Assembly (NCBI RefSeq): GCF_023100805.1
Contig: NZ_CP095855.1
Span: forward strand, 1,488,001-1,552,000
DNA from: Chitinophaga filiformis
GTDB taxonomy: Bacteria > Bacteroidota > Bacteroidia > Chitinophagales > Chitinophagaceae
Reading direction: 5' to 3'
Length of the DNA: 64,000 bases
Part shown: piece after piece, positions 61,073 through 64,000 of the stretch
How positions within the stretch are numbered: the stretch's first letter is position 1
Layout of the letters: every line of letters begins with the position of its first letter
Translations under genes and position numbers: made by a program
The notes under the pieces: model-generated
The model's database searches: none
Told to the model about the DNA's origin: nothing
What the model saw: only the letters and a program-made list of their open reading frames with translations

Positions 61073-61432
61073 ATGACAACACAAGAAATTGCAACCCGCC
61101 TTGCAGAGCTCTGCAAAAAAGGAGAATTCGAAGCTGCACAGAAAGAATTTTTTGCCCAGGATGCTATCAGCATCGAACCAGAGGATACACCTGAATTTGC
61201 AAAGGAAACAAAGGGCCTTGACAAGATCTTTGAAAAGGGAAACAAATTTATGTCCATGGTAGAGGCTGTACATGGAATAGATGTTTCTGCACCATTGATT
61301 GCAGGAAATTCATTTGCCTTTGTACTGATGATGGATATAACCATGAAAGGAAGAGACAGAATGAAGATGCAGGAGCTATGTGTATATACAACAAAAGATG
61401 GAAAGATAATTTCCGAACAGTTTTATATGTAG
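61073..61432 (+). CDS. SnoaL-like (NTF2-fold) protein
   Basis: The 119-residue protein reads as an NTF2-like cone: TTQEIATRLAELCKKGEFEAAQKEFFAQDAISIEP at the start, KGLDKIFEKGNKFM, then strands VHGIDVSAPLIAGNSFAFVLMMDITMKG and MQELCVYTTKDGKIISEQFYM at the end. SnoaL-like proteins range from polyketide cyclases to isomerases, but many have unknown roles. It stands alone after the repeat array. Confidence 0.85.
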   Translation: MTTQEIATRLAELCKKGEFEAAQKEFFAQDAISIEPEDTPEFAKETKGLDKIFEKGNKFMSMVEAVHGIDVSAPLIAGNSFAFVLMMDITMKGRDRMKMQELCVYTTKDGKIISEQFYM

Positions 61433-61506
61433 CACAGCGGGCTCTCAGGAATGATGACCTGCCCGGGAGGGCCGGACCCGGGGACTGCTGAAAAAAATAG
61501 TGTAAA

Positions 61507-61534
61507 AAAGGGCCGCAGATCAGTGCGGCCCTTT
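61507..61534. terminator. Bidirectional terminator between convergent genes
   Basis: AAAGGGCCGCA (61507-61517) and TGCGGCCCTTT (61524-61534) form a perfect 11-bp stem. On the minus strand it is followed by a T-rich tract ending the DUF4240 gene; on the plus strand the T-run is weaker. Confidence 0.85.
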
Positions 61535-61537
61535 CTG

Positions 61538-62020
61538 TTACCAGCCCCTCGAATTGGAGCCGGATTCAATACAATGGAGGCAATATCGTTCAAATTCTTC
61601 GCCGAATTGTTCCTCATATACGCTGTAGCCAATGAATCCGATGTCCCCTGCGGACACGTTCATAGTGGCTGTGGCTGGATTTTCGTCAATCATATTATAA
61701 TACCGTTCTCCCATACCGACTATAAAGCATCGTCGGTGAAGGAAGCCCTCATCAGATCCGTTCACACGTTCATGGATCTCTTCACGGTCTATGTGGAAGA
61801 GCTTTTCTTCCATGACGTGATTGAACCTGGTCAGCTCCCGCTCATCCATATAAAGAAGCTGTTGCCTGATATGGCTGGCAATGTCGTTGGAAACGATATT
61901 GCCAAGCTGCCTGATTAAAATGGGATCATTGGTCGTAAGCGCTGTTTCTCTTAAATTGAATAAATATCTATCTGTTGTCCACGCGGTTTCAATGATTTCC
62001 CAGAATCTTGTTGCGTTCAT
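61538..62020 (-). CDS. DUF4240 domain-containing protein
   Basis: The 160-residue protein begins MNATRFWEIIETAW, the usual DUF4240 start (FW-I-E), and has a helical middle with FNHVMEEKLFHIDREEIHE and a conserved segment around SDEGFLHRRCFIVGMGERYY. These proteins are common in Bacteroidota and other bacteria and are often found near toxin-immunity genes, but no toxin gene is visible here. Function unknown. Confidence 0.85.
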   Translation of the reverse strand: MNATRFWEIIETAWTTDRYLFNLRETALTTNDPILIRQLGNIVSNDIASHIRQQLLYMDERELTRFNHVMEEKLFHIDREEIHERVNGSDEGFLHRRCFIVGMGERYYNMIDENPATATMNVSAGDIGFIGYSVYEEQFGEEFERYCLHCIESGSNSRGW

Positions 62021-62203
62021 AAAAGACAGATTTATTATGTCGTGGAATAAGTGCGCCAGGCATAATCAATGTATTTACGTGGGCACCTTTACTATAACAA
62101 CGGAGTGGTAGCAAAGTTCATCCCATATTTTCCATGTATACCGCCGATTTTACTATTTTGTCGATGACCAGAATAATAACATTTCTAAATCGCATATTAT
62201 TTT

Positions 62204-64000
62204 ATGAGACGTCTATTTTTTCTTGCCGCCCTTATTTTCCTGGGACTGGCAACGAGAGCACAGCAAACTCAAAAACCTCCCTTACATGGCAAACACTGGA
62301 TGGCGGTGACCGGTAAACCCCTGGCAGCCACAGCAGGCTCGATGATATTCCAGAAAGGCGGAAATGCCGTGGATGCGGCCTGTGCCATGCTGGCAGCCAC
62401 CTGTACCATGTGGGATGTGTTAAGTTGGGGAGGGGAGACGCAAGCCCTTATTTACAATCCTAAAACCAAAAAAGTTATTGCGATCAATGCCCTGGGCGTT
62501 GCGCCTACCGGGGCTACCGTGGAATTCTTTAAAAGTAAGGGATACGGTTTCCCTCCTGAATACGGCCCGCTGGCGGCGGTAACACCCGGTACGCCCGGAG
62601 GCCTGTGCTATATGCTGGCTGAATACGGTACCCTGAGCCTGAAAGAGGTGCTGGCGCCGGCTATGGAAATGGCCGCCGGTTACCCTATCGAGGCGCAGAC
62701 GGCCAACAGCATGGAAAGAAGCAAGGACCGCCTGAAACAATGGCCTTACAGCAAAGCGGTGTTCCTGACCCATCCGGGTGAAAAAAGGGAGGCGCCGGAA
62801 GCAGGGGAGATCTTTGTACAGAAAGACCTGCTGGCTACGCTCACGAAAATGGTAGAGGCAGAGCAAATGGCGCTGAAGAATAAAAAATCCCGTAAAGAGG
62901 CTATTATGGCTGCTTACGATCGCTTTTACAAAGGCGATATTGCGAAGGAATTTGTACGCGGCTGTAAGGAACAGGGAGGGCTGATCACAGAGCAGGACCT
63001 GGCAAAGTGGAAACCGATAGAAGAGGAGCCGCTGCATGTAAATTATAAGGGAATAGAAGTATACAAACTTCAATCTTGGACACAGGGGCCGATGTTGCTG
63101 CAAAGCCTGAATATCCTGGAGAATTTTGATCTGAAAGGAATGGGATACAATTCCGCTCAATATATACATACCCTGTACCAGACCATGAACCTGACCTTTG
63201 CCGACAGGGATTTTTATTATGGAGATCCTTATTTCACCCCTAAGACGCCGATCGAGGGACTGTTGAGCAAAGCCTATGCAAAGGAAAGGGCGAAACAGAT
63301 CAACCCTGATCATAATGATGCTGCGGCTGCTCCCGGCGACCCTTATCCTTTTGAGGGCAAAACGAATCCTTACCTGAGGTTATTAAAGCAGCGCAGTGCG
63401 CTGACAGACACGTCTGCACAGAAAAAGCCGGAAGGCTTTGTGCCGAAGCATGATGCTGCAGGTCTGCTGAATGTGCCGGCTACTGACAGGATGTATGCTG
63501 CCAATGATGCAGACAGCCTGTATATGGACCGTTTATGGAGAGGAACCACCAGCGTGGAAGCCGCAGATGAGGAAGGCTGGGTAGTATCTGTAACGCCAAG
63601 TGGCGGATGGACGCCGGCATGTATTGCGGGCCACACAGGGGTGGGCATGAGCCAGCGTTTACAAAGCTTTGTACTCGACAGCGCTTTATGTCCATTCAAT
63701 GTAATAGCACCCGGTAAACGACCAAGAGTAACGCTGACGCCGTCTATGGCATTGAAAGATGGTAAACCATACCTCTCTTTTGCAGTGCAGGGTGGCGATA
63801 CGCAGGATCAGAACCTGTTGCAGTTCTTCCTGGATGTAGTGGAATTTGGTATGACAGTACAACAGGCAACAGAAGCTGCCAATATTAATACCAATCAGCT
63901 GTGGCTTTCATTGGGAGGCACCAGCATAAAAGAACGTATGCCGCATCCCGGTAGTATATTGCTGAATAACAATACGCCGGAATCAGTAAGAGAAACATTG
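62204..64000 (+). CDS. Gamma-glutamyltransferase family protein, 3' end outside window
   Basis: The frame runs from ATG at 62204 to the last base without a stop (599 codons). A signal peptide (RRLFFLAALIFLGLATRAQ) precedes the large-subunit part (AATAGSMIFQKGGNAVDAACAML, about residues 46-68, and AVTPGTPGGLCYML). The probable autoprocessing site is WRGTTSVEAADEEGW (about residue 445), where the second Thr or its neighbour would be the nucleophile; classical GGT has TTHFS. Later GGDTQDQNLLQFF is the family motif in the small subunit. The variant nucleophile context places it in a divergent branch, so the substrate may not be glutathione. Confidence 0.9.
   Translation, partial: MRRLFFLAALIFLGLATRAQQTQKPPLHGKHWMAVTGKPLAATAGSMIFQKGGNAVDAACAMLAATCTMWDVLSWGGETQALIYNPKTKKVIAINALGVAPTGATVEFFKSKGYGFPPEYGPLAAVTPGTPGGLCYMLAEYGTLSLKEVLAPAMEMAAGYPIEAQTANSMERSKDRLKQWPYSKAVFLTHPGEKREAPEAGEIFVQKDLLATLTKMVEAEQMALKNKKSRKEAIMAAYDRFYKGDIAKEFVRGCKEQGGLITEQDLAKWKPIEEEPLHVNYKGIEVYKLQSWTQGPMLLQSLNILENFDLKGMGYNSAQYIHTLYQTMNLTFADRDFYYGDPYFTPKTPIEGLLSKAYAKERAKQINPDHNDAAAAPGDPYPFEGKTNPYLRLLKQRSALTDTSAQKKPEGFVPKHDAAGLLNVPATDRMYAANDADSLYMDRLWRGTTSVEAADEEGWVVSVTPSGGWTPACIAGHTGVGMSQRLQSFVLDSALCPFNVIAPGKRPRVTLTPSMALKDGKPYLSFAVQGGDTQDQNLLQFFLDVVEFGMTVQQATEAANINTNQLWLSLGGTSIKERMPHPGSILLNNNTPESVRETL

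Noticed and set aside
62420-63313. Minus-strand open frame of 297 codons opposite the gamma-glutamyltransferase-like gene
   Set aside because: It is antisense to a clear coding sequence with signal peptide and family motifs, and its own product has no domain-like pattern.

Overview
The window comes from the chromosome of a Bacteroidota bacterium, most likely a Chitinophaga-like member of the Chitinophagaceae. The evidence is a fused lpxC-fabZ gene, a PorX-type response regulator of the type IX secretion system, a TonB-dependent receptor, DUF3098 next to ftsX, an ftsX without ftsE, few Shine-Dalgarno sequences, and many Bacteroidota-type promoter elements (TAnnTTTG). There is no prophage, insertion sequence, integrase, rRNA or CRISPR array. 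Most of the window is core genome, with short accessory patches.

Layout. 1-3.6 kb: a TonB-dependent receptor cut by the window edge, a secreted TPR-like protein and a methyltransferase. 3.6-7.7 kb: pdxA divergent from rsmA, a 2-hydroxyacid dehydrogenase, greA with an attenuator-like leader, and a HIT protein. 7.6-15.5 kb: three OmpR-family response regulators (one with its histidine kinase), ruvC, a flippase-like membrane protein, a DUF3108 protein, a Usp-like protein and a bestrophin. 15.6-31 kb: ruvB, M28 and M23 peptidases, leuS, ftsX-DUF3098-uppP, alanine dehydrogenase with tsaE, copA and recQ. 31.4-33.2 kb: a cassette of a DJ-1/PfpI protein, an ABM monooxygenase and an alpha/beta hydrolase. 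33.4-38.8 kb: an oxidoreductase, a HerA-like ATPase, a lone GroES-like protein, an MBL hydrolase and an Atg22-like transporter. 38.9-46 kb: the lipid A operon (HD protein, lpxD, lpxC-fabZ, lpxA, ABC ATPase), divergent from porX. 46-51.7 kb: an MBL phosphodiesterase, a lipoprotein, a helix-hairpin-helix protein, an acyl-CoA dehydrogenase and a GapN-like dehydrogenase. 52-56.1 kb: tig-clpP-clpX plus a small protein, and tRNA-Leu. 56.2-61 kb: a structured non-coding island, an AraC/M20/MFS module and a degenerate tandem-repeat array. 61-64 kb: a SnoaL-like protein, a DUF4240 protein and a gamma-glutamyltransferase-family gene that runs off the end.

How the genes connect. The envelope theme is strong: lipid A synthesis, undecaprenyl phosphate recycling, FtsX, an M23 peptidase and the secretion regulator PorX. 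Protein quality control is grouped in tig-clpP-clpX. The most notable signals are non-coding: an array of heptads in 11-bp phase (13889-13958) just downstream of a two-component operon and upstream of usp/bestrophin; a 12-bp, GCAA-capped hairpin with a T8 tract between the greA promoter and greA; inverted repeats before porX; a GC-rich structured island at 56228-56354; and the repeat array at 60611-60942.

All calls come from reading the sequence and from family knowledge; no database search was run.
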